64,000 nt of DNA, taken from assembly GCA_038214135.1 (NCBI GenBank), contig JBBQSD010000005.1:41260-105259 (forward strand), given 5' to 3'. The DNA comes from JANLSE01 sp038214135. Its GTDB lineage: Bacteria > Chloroflexota > Chloroflexia > Chloroflexales > Roseiflexaceae. Position numbers and translations under genes: made by a program. This document shows, piece after piece, positions 52,803 to 62,898 of this stretch. Below the pieces are notes generated by a model, which was given only the letters and a program-made list of their open reading frames with translations, made no database searches and had not been told where the DNA came from. The number at the start of each line of letters is the position of its first letter. Position 1 is the stretch's first letter.

Positions 52803-54032
52803 ATGGATCGCCAGACGACCCAGCGTAATATGCGTTTTCTTGTGCTCGAAATCTTCTGGGCCGCGATTGCGGTTGGTTGCTATTCGTTTGCAGCCGCATA
52901 TCTGATTCGCCTAGGCGGCACAAATCTGCAGGTGAGCCTGCTAACCTCTGCGGCAGCATTGGTGAACGCCCTGACCTCCATTCCTTTTGCGATCTTTCTG
53001 GAGCGGCGGGCGAACCGCTGGCCCTGGATCGTTGGCAGCCTGTGGACTCTGCGGGCTGGCCATATGGGCCTCATTCTAGTGCCATTTCTGCCAGCCTACC
53101 GCCCGGAAGCGATTGTAGCGCTGTTGCTGTTTGTGAATGTGCCGGTTGCGCTATTCAACGCTGGCTGGTTGCCGATGTTTGCCGATGTTGTGCCACTCGC
53201 TCGGCGTGCCCAGCTCTTTTCGGCCCGCAACATGACGCTCAATGTCACGCTGATGATCACAACCTTTGTGATGGGCCGTTGGCTTGATGCAGCCCCATTT
53301 CCGTATAATTACCAGCTCATGTTTGGCCTGGCTGTGGTCACAAGCTTCCTCAGTACCGTGTATGTGGCCCGCATCGTCGCGCCGCAATCTGCCGTCGTTG
53401 TGCCAACCAAACAGGCAACCGCCCGCCTAACATGGGTGCAGATTCGTGAGCAGATCGTCAAACAGCGCTCGTTCGTTAATATTACGCTCAATACGCTGAT
53501 TTTTAATATTGCCTTCTGGATGGGAACGCCGCTCCAGCCGATCTACTTTGTTCGTGAACTCAACGCAACCGATGGCTGGCTGGGCTTGTGGATCGGCCTG
53601 ACCAGCGGCGGTGCTATTCTTGGCAATCTGATCTGGCCGCGCCTGATCAATCGCAGAGGCTACAACTGGGTGCTGGTTCGGGCAACTGTGCTGAGTGCAT
53701 CATACTATTTTCTGATTGGCCTGTTCCCCAACCTGACACTGATTCTGTTGTTTGCGTTCCTATTTGGCGCAATTAGCCCTGGAGTTGACATAAGCCATTT
53801 TAATACGTTGCTTGAGGTGTGTGAGCCACAGCGGCGTGGCTTCTATATCGGTGTTTTTGTGACGGTCATGAACCTTGGGTTCTTCTTTTCTGCATTACTT
53901 GCTGCACCGCTGCTTGATCGGATGGATGCCCGCATTCTTGTGTTCATTCTTGGTGGGTTACGGTTGCTTGGCGCGGTGTTGTTTACCGTTAACCCGGTGC
54001 ATGCCCGTTCGCTTGAGGCGGTGGCAAGCTAA
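52803..54032 (+). CDS. MFS transporter
   Basis: 409 residues with about 11 or 12 membrane helices in two halves and a central cytoplasmic loop (RIVAPQSAVVVPTKQATARL). The first half has LVNALTSIPFAIFLERRANR, an MFS loop-2/3 variant, and YNYQLMFGLAVVTSFLSTVY. The second half has TLIFNIAFWMGTPLQPIYFV and SPGVDISHFNTLLEVCEPQR. No substrate-specific motif is recognised; drug, sugar or metabolite export are all possible. TGAATTGACGGATGA repeats (52763-52785) lie before its start; the RBS is weak (GAGAGG at about 52785). Confidence 0.85.
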   Translation: MDRQTTQRNMRFLVLEIFWAAIAVGCYSFAAAYLIRLGGTNLQVSLLTSAAALVNALTSIPFAIFLERRANRWPWIVGSLWTLRAGHMGLILVPFLPAYRPEAIVALLLFVNVPVALFNAGWLPMFADVVPLARRAQLFSARNMTLNVTLMITTFVMGRWLDAAPFPYNYQLMFGLAVVTSFLSTVYVARIVAPQSAVVVPTKQATARLTWVQIREQIVKQRSFVNITLNTLIFNIAFWMGTPLQPIYFVRELNATDGWLGLWIGLTSGGAILGNLIWPRLINRRGYNWVLVRATVLSASYYFLIGLFPNLTLILLFAFLFGAISPGVDISHFNTLLEVCEPQRRGFYIGVFVTVMNLGFFFSALLAAPLLDRMDARILVFILGGLRLLGAVLFTVNPVHARSLEAVAS

Positions 54033-54062
54033 GTAACATTCCGATTGCCGCTGTGCGCGGCG

Positions 54063-54409
54063 GGCACCAGGAAACCGTTCACTTATCTGAGCTCCCTTTT
54101 CGCAGAAACCGTTCCCGCCCAGAGGGTACCCGGTTTCCGCACCTTCCGAGCGGGCAGGCGCTACGGCACCCAGAGGGTACCCGACCCGTAACGGATGGCG
54201 GTGGCATCCTAACGTCCGTTGGTCATGCCACGGCTGCGATCAATTCGTGTTGGTGGCTAGCTCCCTCACCTCTGCTGCGCCTCCCCTCCCGGTGGGAGAG
54301 GGGTTGGGGGTGAGGGTATTCTGACTCCTGACTCCTGAATACTCAGCTCTCCAAATCTATGGTATCTTAAGCGCTTACCTTTAATGATTGAACAGTAGTT
54401 GTGAGAATT
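54063..54409. repeat. Intergenic block of 124-bp-family and CCCTCACC repeats
   Basis: No gene. CGCAGAAACCGTTCCCGCCC (54101-54120), CCCGACCCGTAACGGATGGC (54179-54198) and CCGTTGGTCATGCCACGGC (54215-54233) are diverged parts of the 124-bp repeat family. 54263-54316 is a CCCTCACC...GGGTGAGGG hairpin. CTGACTCCTGACTCCTGAAT at 54322-54341 is the heptamer repeat. Confidence 0.75.
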
Positions 54410-55498
54410 ATGCCCCGCTCCACCACACCAATCTATATTGCTCAGACCCAGCCTGGCTTTGAGGCAATTGCCGCTGATGAGATCGAGGCGCTTGAGGGCG
54501 CTTCTGTGCTGGGCACCCGTCCGGTTGCCGATAAAAACGGCATGATCCAATTCGAATATAATGGTGATCCACTCGATCTCTTCCAGTTACGAACCATCGA
54601 GGATCTGTTTGAGCAGGTGTTGCACATGCAGGATCTTGCGCCAACCTACCCAGGGCTCAAGGTGCTGGAAGAGCGTGTGCTCAAAGAAACCAGTATTTCG
54701 CCCGCCGTCCAGCGTATGCGCCAGGTGGCCCCAGGCCGCGGCGGCCATGGCAAGTTGCGTTTCCGGGTGGTTGCGCGCCAGGTTGGCGAAACGCGCTTTC
54801 GGCGGATCGATGCCCAAATGTCCGTTGAGAAGGCGATTGGCCAGCGCACCGATTATCGCTGGCGTTTGGGGGAAGAGCCAGCGCTTGAATTCTGGCTGAC
54901 ACTCTTTCCTGGTGAGGCATTGCTCATGATACGCCTGAGCGATGAAAAGATGCGCCACCGAACCTATAAGCTCGAACATATTCCCGCATCACTACGGCCT
55001 TCTGCTGCCGCTGCATTGGTGTTCCTGACCCGCCCCTCCGAACGGGATGTGTTTCTGGATCCGATGTGTGGCGCGGGAACGATTCTGATCGAGCGCGCCA
55101 ATATGGGCCGTTATGAGCACCTGTATGGTGGTGATCAGAACCCAGAAGCCTTGGCAATTGCCCACCTAAATGTTGGCACACGCTACCAGCCACTTGATCT
55201 ACAGGAATGGGATGCAAAGAATCTGCCGTTTGATGAAGCATCGATCACGGCTGCTGCGGTTAATCTGCCCTTTGGCCACCAGATCGGTTCACTAGAAGAA
55301 AATCGGGTGCTGTACCCAGCCTTTGTTCGGGAGATGTACCGCGTGCTGCGCCATGGTGCCCGCCTGGTGATGCTCACTGGTGATTCTGGCGCGTTGATTG
55401 ATGCGCTGCGCCGCGTTCCAAACCTGCGTGAACGAGCCGCCTACCATGTGACGCTGCTTGGGTATCGGGCACGGGTGTTTGTCGTGCAGAAGACGTGA
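54410..55498 (+). CDS. THUMP-domain class I SAM RNA methyltransferase
   Basis: 362 residues from ATG 54410 (GTG 54401 also possible). The N-terminal half has a THUMP-type RNA-binding domain (YIAQTQPGFEAIAADEIEAL, KLRFRVVARQVGETRFRRID, YRWRLGEEPALEFWLTLFPG). The C-terminal Rossmann domain has VFLDPMCGAGTILIERANM (SAM motif), YGGDQNPEALAIAHLN and AAAVNLPFGHQIGS, where NLPF replaces the usual N(D/N)PPF/Y catalytic motif. Trm14/TrmN- and RlmL-like enzymes make N2-methylguanosine on tRNA or rRNA. The RNA target here is unknown. The stop is directly followed by the heptamer repeat. Confidence 0.85.
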   Translation: MPRSTTPIYIAQTQPGFEAIAADEIEALEGASVLGTRPVADKNGMIQFEYNGDPLDLFQLRTIEDLFEQVLHMQDLAPTYPGLKVLEERVLKETSISPAVQRMRQVAPGRGGHGKLRFRVVARQVGETRFRRIDAQMSVEKAIGQRTDYRWRLGEEPALEFWLTLFPGEALLMIRLSDEKMRHRTYKLEHIPASLRPSAAAALVFLTRPSERDVFLDPMCGAGTILIERANMGRYEHLYGGDQNPEALAIAHLNVGTRYQPLDLQEWDAKNLPFDEASITAAAVNLPFGHQIGSLEENRVLYPAFVREMYRVLRHGARLVMLTGDSGALIDALRRVPNLRERAAYHVTLLGYRARVFVVQKT

Positions 55499-55643
55499 AG
55501 TCAGGAGTCAGGAGTCAGAATGTGTTTGCTATGCTTTCATAGCGTATGATCACCATAATGGCTAAACGAACTATTTGGTGATCCGCCGTTTTGTACTGTT
55601 GATATAATAACAGGAAATACTGTAACACTGGGAACAATGAATT

Positions 55644-56057
55644 ATGCCGAAATCACGCAAACGATGGGTCTATACTCCACCAAAACCAGCAAAACCAAGC
55701 ATTTCAGTGGCATTCAAGCAGGAAGTGGAGCAGAAGGCGCAACCAATTGTTCTTGCCTGGAAACACCAGTATATCCAGCCTCCACCAGCCGAGCCGCAGT
55801 TCAATTACCTGATTGATATCTGGACAAAGTGGTATCGCAGTGCGTTCTACTTTGGCGGCACGTATGCTTCTCCCCATCCGAACGCCATTTCACCCACCTT
55901 CGAAACACGCTACGCCCGAATGACCTATGCTGGCAATCGTAATTTCAATCTCGCCTATATGCGCTATACCGAGCAATGGTGGGAACTCTTTGCGGATGTG
56001 CCACTTGAGGAAGCATTACATACGATTGAAACAACTATACATTTTCACCCAGTGTAA
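55644..56057 (+). CDS. Conserved hypothetical protein
   Basis: 137 residues, soluble, basic at the N-terminus (MPKSRKRWVYTPPKPAK) and rich in Trp, Tyr and Phe. Distinct segments: LIDIWTKWYRSAFYFGGTYA, SPTFETRYARMTYAGNRNFN and LAYMRYTEQWWELFADVPLE. No cysteines or membrane helices. I recognise no family. The aromatic, patterned sequence suggests a real folded protein. It is isolated between repeat-bearing spacers. Confidence 0.55.
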   Translation: MPKSRKRWVYTPPKPAKPSISVAFKQEVEQKAQPIVLAWKHQYIQPPPAEPQFNYLIDIWTKWYRSAFYFGGTYASPHPNAISPTFETRYARMTYAGNRNFNLAYMRYTEQWWELFADVPLEEALHTIETTIHFHPV

Positions 56058-56189
56058 TAGAGTCTATCCTAGTGTCACGTACCCGTAATCCGCTCTGGTT
56101 CCGAAACCTAACAACAGGCCGTAACGTTAATACAAAATAGATACTACCGATAGCGCTCTGCTCCGGTTGGCAATGAAGCGAGGAAGCTC

Positions 56190-56578
56190 ATGGAGAAGGC
56201 CCCGGTTGATATTTTGTGGGTTGCGATCTGTGCTGGGTTAGTGTTTATGATGCAGGCTGGCTTCATGTGCCTCGAAGCCGGTGTCACCCGCCGCAAGAAC
56301 AATATTAATGTCGCAATGAAGAACCTTTCGGATTTCGGCGTTTCGACAGTGGTATTCTGGTTGTTTGGCTATGCCTTTATGTTTGGGCAGACCCAGGGTG
56401 GCTGGGTTGGTCTGACAGATTTCGCGCCGGATATGAGCAGTGGGCGAATCTGGCCAGCAACCTACATTCTGTTTCAGGTGATGTTCTGTGGTACAGCGGC
56501 TACGATCCTGGCGGGTGCGGTGGCCGAGCGCATGCGCTTTGCTGCGTATCTGGTGATGATGGTGGGCCGCCGCGCCAC
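56190..56578 (+). pseudogene. N-terminal part of an ammonium transporter (Amt) domain, cut off by a deletion
   Basis: From ATG 56190 the product reads [59 protein letters not shown] and [20 protein letters not shown], the first helices of an Amt/MEP transporter with the GF.cLEaG..R.KN signature. After LVMM (about 56566) the sequence departs and the frame ends soon afterwards at 56729. The next frame resumes the Amt domain at [12 protein letters not shown] (56579). The segment with helices around the first pore histidine (FDFAG.tVVH) is missing, so transport is unlikely. Originally one gene with the 56579 frame (Amt-kinase-receiver fusion). Confidence 0.75.
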
Positions 56579-59299
56579 ATGCAGGGTGCCGATATTCCAT
56601 TGGCCACCCTTGGCGCACTGTTGCTATGGTTTGGCTGGATCGGCTTTAATGGCGGCAGTACCCTGGCGCTGGATGGTCGCGTGCCTGGGATTATCTTCAA
56701 TACCGTTCTGGCTGGCTCAGCTGGCCTAGTTGTGACACTGCTGGTTGGTTGGCGCATTCGGGGCCGCGCCGAGGTTGATCTGGTGCTGAATGGATCACTG
56801 GCCGGTATGGTCGCGATCACTGCATCGGCGAATGCCGTTTCTTCCAGTAGCGCATTGATTATTGGAGCCGTTGGTGGCCTGGCGATGCTGGCTGTCGATG
56901 TGTTGCTGATCCGGCTGCGGATCGATGATGCTGTCGGTGCTATTCCGGTGCATCTTGGTGCAGGAATCTGGGGCACGCTGGCGGTTGGGCTGCTTGGCGA
57001 TCCAGCACGGCTCGGCACCGGCCTGAGTCGCCTGGATCAGATCGGCATGCAACTGTTTGGCATTGTGGTGTGTGGAATCTGGACCTTTGGCGTCACCTAT
57101 CTGTTTCTGAAGCTGATCAACCCGATTGTTCCACTGCGGGCCAGCCCTGCCGATGAAGAAATCGGGCTGAATGTCTCTGAACACGGCGCGACGACCGATC
57201 TGCTTGATCTCTTTATGGTCATGGATCGCCAATCCAAAACTGGCGACATGAGCCTGCGCGTGCCCGTCGATCCATTCACCGAGGTTGGCCAGATCGCTGA
57301 TCGCTATAACCATGTGATCGATGCGCTAGAGCAGACCACCGCACGAACTGAGGCAATTGTTCGCAGCGCAATGGATGGCATTATCACCTTTTCGAAACAG
57401 ACATTAGCGATTATGACGCTGAATCCGGCTGCTGAACGGATCTTTGGCTATCGAGAACTGCAACTGGCCGGGCAACCGATTGGTGTGCTATTGGATACCA
57501 GTAGCGATCCAGCATTCACAACGGTCAGCCAGATCAGCCAGCCGCGTGAAGTACTTGGGAAGCGTATTGATGGTACGACCTTCACGATGGAAGTGGTGAT
57601 CAGCGAGGCACAACTGGAGAGTGAGCCATTCCTGACGGGCACATTCCGCGATATTACCGAGCGCAAGCGCGCCGAGGATGCGCTGCGCCAGGCGCGTGAT
57701 GCGGCAGAGGCGGCCAATCGGGCCAAGAGCGCATTTCTGGCCAATATGAGCCACGAGCTACGCACCCCGCTGAATGCGATCATTGGTTATAGTGAGATGC
57801 TCGACGAGATGATCGCTGATGGTGCGATTATGGGTGATCGGGAAGCAATCTCGCCCGATCTGGAGAAGATCAATTCGGCAGGGCGGCATCTGCTGACCCT
57901 GATCAATGATGTTCTTGATCTCTCGAAGATCGAGGCTGGCAAAATGGATCTGGAGCTTGAGTTGATCGATATTGCCACACTGGTGGCCGATGTTGTTTCG
58001 ATGGTGCGCCCGCTAGCTGCTCGTAATGGCAATACAGTGCGTGTCACCTGCCCAGATGATATTGGCCGTGTCGCGGCGGATGGCATCCGGCTGCGTCAAT
58101 CGCTGCTGAATCTGGTTTCGAATGCCTGCAAATTTACCGAAAGCGGCCTGGTGACGCTTGAGGTCTCGCGCCTGCCAGCAGGTAGCACAACTGCCCGTGA
58201 AGGAACTGGAAACGCGCCACAGGAATATGTTGTGTTTGAAGTTCGCGATAGTGGCATTGGCATGAGCGAAACACAACTGGAGCGTTTATTTGAGGCATTC
58301 AGCCAGGCCGATCCATCGACAACCCGCAAATATGGTGGAACAGGGCTTGGATTGGCGATCAGCCGCCGCTTCATTCAGATGATGGGCGGTGATATTAGCG
58401 TCAAGAGCGAACTGGGTAGTGGTTCAACGTTCCGTATTGAACTGCCGGTTATGCATACGTTTGATGGGCAGTTACCAGATATGACCTTCTTTGGATCGGA
58501 TTCGAACTCAACACATGTACGGCGTTGGGAGAGCCAGGGGCAAGCATTGGTGCTGGTGATCGATGATGATCCAGCTGCACGCGATCTGCTTGTTCATGCG
58601 CTTGAGCGAGAGGGGCTGAAGGTCGAAACGGCGGCCAGTGGCGAGGAAGGGCTGCGTCTGGCTCATGCACTGCGACCGAATGTGATCACGCTTGATGTGA
58701 TGATGCCGGGATTAGATGGATGGGCGGTTCTTGCAGCGCTCAAATCCGATCCGCAGTTGCGCCGCATTCCGGTGATCATGCTGACGATGGTGGATGAGCG
58801 CGAGCATGGGTTTACATTGGGCGCCGCCGATTATCTGACCAAGCCGATTGATCGTGGGCAGTTGCTTGCGGCAATTGAGCACCACCGCAAACCAGAAAAT
58901 GGCTTCGTGTTGGTGGTGGAGGATGATGCGCCAACGCGTGAACTACTGCAACGGATGCTGATCAATGAGGGCTGGGAGGTTGAGCAGGCCGAGAATGGCA
59001 AAGTGGCGCTCATGTGCATGCTGAATCGCCGCCCGAACCTGATTCTGCTTGATCTCATGATGCCAGAAATCGATGGCTTCCAGCTGGTTGAACTACTGCG
59101 AGCCAACCCGGATTGGCGCACAATCCCGGTGATCATCATTACTGCAATTGATCTCACGCCAACTGAACGAATGCAGTTACATGGCTATGTTGAACGGGTG
59201 CTACAGAAGGGTGCCTACCAGCGTGATGAACTGCTGCGTGATGTACGCGAGCTGATTGCGCAGCGTATTCAGGAGTCAGGAGTCAGAAGCCAGAATTGA
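56579..59299 (+). CDS. Amt C-terminal half fused to PAS-histidine kinase and two receivers
   Basis: 906 residues. Residues 1-200 are the later helices of an Amt domain ([59 protein letters not shown]). Then come a HAMP/linker-like part, a PAS domain (about 255-365), a histidine kinase ([20 protein letters not shown]; HATPase [22 protein letters not shown]), and two receivers ([12 protein letters not shown] ... [23 protein letters not shown] ... [11 protein letters not shown]). Its last residues, [11 protein letters not shown], are encoded by the GGAGTCA repeat. Amt-kinase fusions are known as ammonium sensors; here the sensor part is broken by a deletion just upstream. The start in use is uncertain. 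Confidence 0.8.
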   Translation: MQGADIPLATLGALLLWFGWIGFNGGSTLALDGRVPGIIFNTVLAGSAGLVVTLLVGWRIRGRAEVDLVLNGSLAGMVAITASANAVSSSSALIIGAVGGLAMLAVDVLLIRLRIDDAVGAIPVHLGAGIWGTLAVGLLGDPARLGTGLSRLDQIGMQLFGIVVCGIWTFGVTYLFLKLINPIVPLRASPADEEIGLNVSEHGATTDLLDLFMVMDRQSKTGDMSLRVPVDPFTEVGQIADRYNHVIDALEQTTARTEAIVRSAMDGIITFSKQTLAIMTLNPAAERIFGYRELQLAGQPIGVLLDTSSDPAFTTVSQISQPREVLGKRIDGTTFTMEVVISEAQLESEPFLTGTFRDITERKRAEDALRQARDAAEAANRAKSAFLANMSHELRTPLNAIIGYSEMLDEMIADGAIMGDREAISPDLEKINSAGRHLLTLINDVLDLSKIEAGKMDLELELIDIATLVADVVSMVRPLAARNGNTVRVTCPDDIGRVAADGIRLRQSLLNLVSNACKFTESGLVTLEVSRLPAGSTTAREGTGNAPQEYVVFEVRDSGIGMSETQLERLFEAFSQADPSTTRKYGGTGLGLAISRRFIQMMGGDISVKSELGSGSTFRIELPVMHTFDGQLPDMTFFGSDSNSTHVRRWESQGQALVLVIDDDPAARDLLVHALEREGLKVETAASGEEGLRLAHALRPNVITLDVMMPGLDGWAVLAALKSDPQLRRIPVIMLTMVDEREHGFTLGAADYLTKPIDRGQLLAAIEHHRKPENGFVLVVEDDAPTRELLQRMLINEGWEVEQAENGKVALMCMLNRRPNLILLDLMMPEIDGFQLVELLRANPDWRTIPVIIITAIDLTPTERMQLHGYVERVLQKGAYQRDELLRDVRELIAQRIQESGVRSQN

Positions 59300-59345
59300 G
59301 CACCAAGAACCGAGTATTCAGGAGTCAGAAGCCAGAAGCCAGAAT
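59265..59345. repeat. GGAGTCAG heptamer repeats overlapping the kinase stop
   Basis: ATTCAGGAGTCAGGAGTCAG (59269-59288), AGAAGCCAGAATTGAGC, then GAACCGAGTATTCAGGAGTC (59308-59327) and AGAAGCCAGAAGCCAGAATG (to about 59345). The kinase frame reads through the first unit, which supplies its last residues and the TGA at 59297-59299. The remaining 59346-59497 has nothing recognised. Confidence 0.75.
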
Positions 59346-59497
59346 GAAAACCAAGAGCCGATGAGGAGAGATTAGCCTTTTGTAACCAGGGTATCGATAG
59401 TTGTTGGGTGGTGGCGCGTATCGCTCGCGCCCACTGGTTCATGCCAGCTATGGCTACTTTCGACTATTGAGATGCCTTGATCCTGACACCTGACACC

Positions 59498-59992
59498 TCA
59501 CGGTCGCCATTCCAGAACGTAATATGTTCCATTGCTGCTGATCGGCTGGAACCCAAGCCGTGTGTATAGGCGCACAGCGCGGTTGAACTGTTCGACATGC
59601 AGGCGAATGGTGCGGCCAAGGCTGCGTGCTTCGGCTCGGGTTGCCTGAAGAAATGCTGTTCCAATCTTCTGGTTGCGATACTCTGGTAGCAGGGCAATCT
59701 CGATGATGCGGATCTCATCGGCAAAGCGATCACTAGAGATTCGGCCAATTGGTTTATCACACAGCAGAATGAGATCATATGCGGCATCGGGGAAACGTTG
59801 CTGATATGTGTGCTGCTGTTCGGCGAATTGTTGGGTAAGAATATGCTGGCTTTGGCAATCAATCCATTGGGTGATTGCGCGCTCTTCACGGGTATTGGCA
59901 TAGACGTTGATCAGAAATGGGAGATCAGCATCACTGATTGGCCGTACAGCGATTTCTGGCAGTTGTGGGCAGATCGATGGCACACGACACAT
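59498..59992 (-). CDS. GNAT-family N-acetyltransferase
   Basis: 164 residues. Core features: IAVRPISDADLPFLINVYAN at the start, RIIEIALLPEYRNQKIGTAF (beta4 plus acetyl-CoA loop YRNQKIG), LQATRAEARSLGRTIRLHVE, QFNRAVRLYTRLGFQPI and TYYVLEWRP. The RAVRLYTRLGF helix is the classic C-terminal GNAT feature. The substrate is unknown. It is preceded by repeat DNA and stands alone on the minus strand. Confidence 0.85.
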   Translation of the reverse strand: MCRVPSICPQLPEIAVRPISDADLPFLINVYANTREERAITQWIDCQSQHILTQQFAEQQHTYQQRFPDAAYDLILLCDKPIGRISSDRFADEIRIIEIALLPEYRNQKIGTAFLQATRAEARSLGRTIRLHVEQFNRAVRLYTRLGFQPISSNGTYYVLEWRP

Positions 59993-60114
59993 ACGAGCAA
60001 TCCTTTGGTGAGTGTGATAGTACGATATTGGATAGCTTTCATTATCGTAGCATGCCGATCATTTTGGCGTACGATCTTTCGTGTAGCAATCGATCAACAA
60101 ATTGACCTCACCCC

Positions 60115-60304
60115 TTGAGTTGTAAACAGGTGTAGTACAAAGCGGGGGTTTAGGGCCGGGTACCCTCTGGGTGTCCCGAGAAAGATCCTTACCCTTTTTG
60201 CAAACCCGCTAGGATTGCTATAGCACAAGAAAACAGATGGACAAAATACTGAGTGTTAAGTGTTGTATGTGGGTTGAATGATGGTTGAATGTTGGTTGAA
60301 TGAT
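60115..60304. repeat. Diverged MITE-like copy and an 11-bp tandem repeat
   Basis: 60115-60225 is a diverged, reverse-oriented relative of the element at 28566-28677: TTGAGTTGTAAACAGG, AAAGCGGGGGTTTAGGG, CTTTTTGCAAACCCGC and TAGGATTGCTATAGCA. One outer terminal repeat is missing and the core differs. 60272-60304 carries three near-identical 11-bp units of GGTTGAATGAT type. The rest of 59993-60420 shows nothing recognised. Confidence 0.6.
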
Positions 60305-60420
60305 TGTGGCTGCTGATACGTCAGCACTTCTGCCATCTGTCTTCTGTTATTGATATCGTCCTACCCAGCCATAAGGATACGCGGGCGGGCGATCAATCGT
60401 ATAGGCTGCTGTTCCGTGCT

Positions 60421-61464
60421 CTATTCGGCGATGGCAGCACGCAGCCGTTCGGCGGCCTGCTCGGGTGTGATATCGCGCTGTGGTTCGGCCATCAGTTCGA
60501 AGCCAACCATGAATTTGCGAACCGTTGCGGAGCGTAATAATGGCGGCAGAAAATGCATATGAAAATCCCATTCGGGATGCGCCTGGCCATCGGTTGGGCG
60601 CTGATGTAACCCCATGGTGTAGGGAAACGAAACCTGAAACAGCCGATCATAGCGGCTGGTCAGTTGTTTGAGAATATCGGCCAGGCCATCGCGCTGGTGT
60701 GGTTCGAGCTCGCTGATCGCACCAACACGATGGCGGCTGAGGACAATCGTTTCATATGGCCAGACAGCCCAGAAGGGAACGAGGGCCACAAACTGATCAT
60801 TGGCGCAGACGATCCGCTCCTGTTGTTCAAGCTCGATAGCCAGATAATCGCTCAACAGTGTGCGCCCATAGCTCGCAAGATATGCCTGCTGGGCTTCCTG
60901 TTCGCGCTGTACGATCACCGGCACCCGTTCGGTGGCCCAGATCTGGCCGTGTGGGTGCGGGTTGCTGGCCCCCATCATGGCACCACGGTTCTCGAATATT
61001 TGGACATGACCAATCGAGGGTAATGCGCCGATCTGTTCGTATTGCTCGGCCCACACATCAACAACGGCGCGCAGTTCGGGGATACTGAGTTGGGCCATGG
61101 TCAGATCATGGCGCGGGCTATAGCAGATCACCCGGCATGTACCGCGCTCGCCGACTGCGTGCAGCAACGGCGGGCCGCCCTGTGGCCCTGGGATGCTGAA
61201 TTCGCCTGCTGGAGTATCGGCAATCAGGGCAGCAAAATCATTGGTGAAGACAAATGTATTTGCATAATTTGGGTTGTTGACCCCACCAGCGCGTGGATTG
61301 CCAGGGCAGAGATAGCATTCTGGATCGTGTGCTGGCCGCTGTTCGGGGGTTGGTTGTTCGATCTGGCCCTGCCATGGGCGCTTGGTGCGATGCGGCGAAA
61401 CGAGCACCCACTCGCCCAGCAGTGGGTTATACCGACGGTGTGGATGATCGCTGAGTGAAAACAT
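60421..61464 (-). CDS. galT: Galactose-1-phosphate uridylyltransferase
   Basis: 347 residues, the full family length. [15 protein letters not shown] carries the first zinc cysteines, [16 protein letters not shown] and [20 protein letters not shown] follow, and HPHGQIWA (about 165-172) is the active-site HPH with the nucleophilic histidine. [20 protein letters not shown] has the other histidines. It swaps UMP between UDP-glucose and galactose-1-phosphate in the Leloir pathway. No galK, galE or galactosidase is adjacent; the GH42 gene is 46 kb away in this window. The start is [11 protein letters not shown] at 61464. Confidence 0.95.
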   Translation of the reverse strand: MFSLSDHPHRRYNPLLGEWVLVSPHRTKRPWQGQIEQPTPEQRPAHDPECYLCPGNPRAGGVNNPNYANTFVFTNDFAALIADTPAGEFSIPGPQGGPPLLHAVGERGTCRVICYSPRHDLTMAQLSIPELRAVVDVWAEQYEQIGALPSIGHVQIFENRGAMMGASNPHPHGQIWATERVPVIVQREQEAQQAYLASYGRTLLSDYLAIELEQQERIVCANDQFVALVPFWAVWPYETIVLSRHRVGAISELEPHQRDGLADILKQLTSRYDRLFQVSFPYTMGLHQRPTDGQAHPEWDFHMHFLPPLLRSATVRKFMVGFELMAEPQRDITPEQAAERLRAAIAE

Positions 61465-61662
61465 ATGGCTGCCCCTTGATCATAGCGAGAGATAGCATTG
61501 CATATGGTATCGTAGCACAGAGCGAGAGCGGCGCAACATCATGCGCCTGACAAGGAATGTATTATCCGCAGATGACGCAGACGATTAGACCGGAATTATC
61601 CGCAGATGACGCCGATGATGCAGATTTTATGGGCGAGGGCTGAACGTTTACGAGGAGGATTC
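61465..61662. other. Intergenic region with ATCCGCAGATGACGC repeats
   Basis: No gene. TTATCCGCAGATGACGC occurs twice (61563-61579 and about 61597-61613), followed by a GATGCAGATTTTATGGG segment. Similar AATCTGCGGATATA motifs occur near 20785, 24306 and 30303. The RBS GAGGAGGA is at about 61651. Confidence 0.5.
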
Positions 61663-62754
61663 ATGCAGGTGGCGCTAGGGTTGGTGCGTATGGTGTTCTT
61701 CTTGATTGGCGTAGCGATGGTGTTGGGCACGTTAATCTCGGCGGTGCGAACTTTTGTGTTGCCAAGGAGCGCTCAAGATTTCATCACCCGCACCGTGTTT
61801 CGGATATCGCGGAAATTCTTTGATTTATTCCTGAAGCGATCACAGACCTATGAAGTACGTGATCGCGTTTTGGCATTATACGCACCAGTAACGCTTATGT
61901 GCCTACCGGTGATCTGGCTGGCGATCGTTGAGCTTGGCTATACTGCGATCTTCTGGGGCATGGGGGTCGAACCACTTAGCCGAGCCTTAACTGTCAGTGG
62001 CTCATCGCTGCTCACACTTGGCTTTGCCACTGTCGATAATCTGTTTGAAGTTGCTATTGCGCTATCGGAAGCAACGGTTGGGTTGATCCTGGTGGCATTG
62101 CTGATTGCCTATTTGCCAACCATGTATTCGGCCTTTTCACGGCGCGAACTCGCCGTTGCCATGCTCGAAGTACGGGCTGGTTCACCACCATCGGCGATTG
62201 CGATGTTAGAGCGTTATGGGCGCATTAAAGGCTTTGATCGCCTTGATGCGCTGTGGGCCACCTGGGAGATCTGGTTTGCAGAAATCGAGGAGAGCCACAC
62301 ATCGCTGCCAGCGCTGACCTTTTTCCGTTCACCACAGCCGCACCGTTCCTGGGTTACTGCTGCTGGCACGATACTCGATGCAGCAGCACTCACACAGTCA
62401 GCCCTGGATATCCCGGCGAATCCGCAGGCATCGTTGTGTATTCGGGGGGGCTATGTTGCACTGCGCCGAATCGCCGATTACTTTCGGATTCCATACCCGC
62501 CCAACCCAAAACCAGATGATCCAATCTATGTTTCGCGGGAAGAATTCGATGAGGCGCTGAATCGACTTGAACAGGCGGGCGTCCCACTCAAAGCCGACCG
62601 CGAACAGGCATGGCACGATTTTGTTGGCTGGCGGGTCAACTATGAAGCGGTACTGCTGGCATTTTGTACACTCACGGTGGCCCCAGAAGCACCCTGGTCA
62701 TCGGATCGGGCACCACGACAGTATGGCGCACCGAAGATTCGGGTTGGCGAGTGA
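61663..62754 (+). CDS. Ion-channel-like membrane protein
   Basis: 363 residues from ATG 61663, which has GAGGAGGATTC upstream (an earlier ATG at 61606 lacks one). Helices: LVRMVFFLIGVAMVLGTLIS, APVTLMCLPVIWLAIVELGY, a re-entrant-like SGSSLLTLGFATVDNLFEVA, and [30 protein letters not shown] resembles the pore loop of K+ channels (TTxTxGYGD), but the selectivity sequence is altered (LGFAT rather than GYG/GFG). A cytoplasmic domain of about 200 residues follows. Two-helix pore plus C-terminal domain is K+ channel-like, but ion selectivity is uncertain. Confidence 0.6.
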   Translation: MQVALGLVRMVFFLIGVAMVLGTLISAVRTFVLPRSAQDFITRTVFRISRKFFDLFLKRSQTYEVRDRVLALYAPVTLMCLPVIWLAIVELGYTAIFWGMGVEPLSRALTVSGSSLLTLGFATVDNLFEVAIALSEATVGLILVALLIAYLPTMYSAFSRRELAVAMLEVRAGSPPSAIAMLERYGRIKGFDRLDALWATWEIWFAEIEESHTSLPALTFFRSPQPHRSWVTAAGTILDAAALTQSALDIPANPQASLCIRGGYVALRRIADYFRIPYPPNPKPDDPIYVSREEFDEALNRLEQAGVPLKADREQAWHDFVGWRVNYEAVLLAFCTLTVAPEAPWSSDRAPRQYGAPKIRVGE

Positions 62755-62898
62755 CCCTATGATTGTGTGATTGTGTGATTGCAGATTATGGATTGCTCAT
62801 CACTTCTGAGTGAATCAAAGTACAATCTGCAATCATCAAATCAGACCATCTGACTCGGCCCTGATCGTGTCACCTTGTCACTGTGTCACCGCGTAGGT

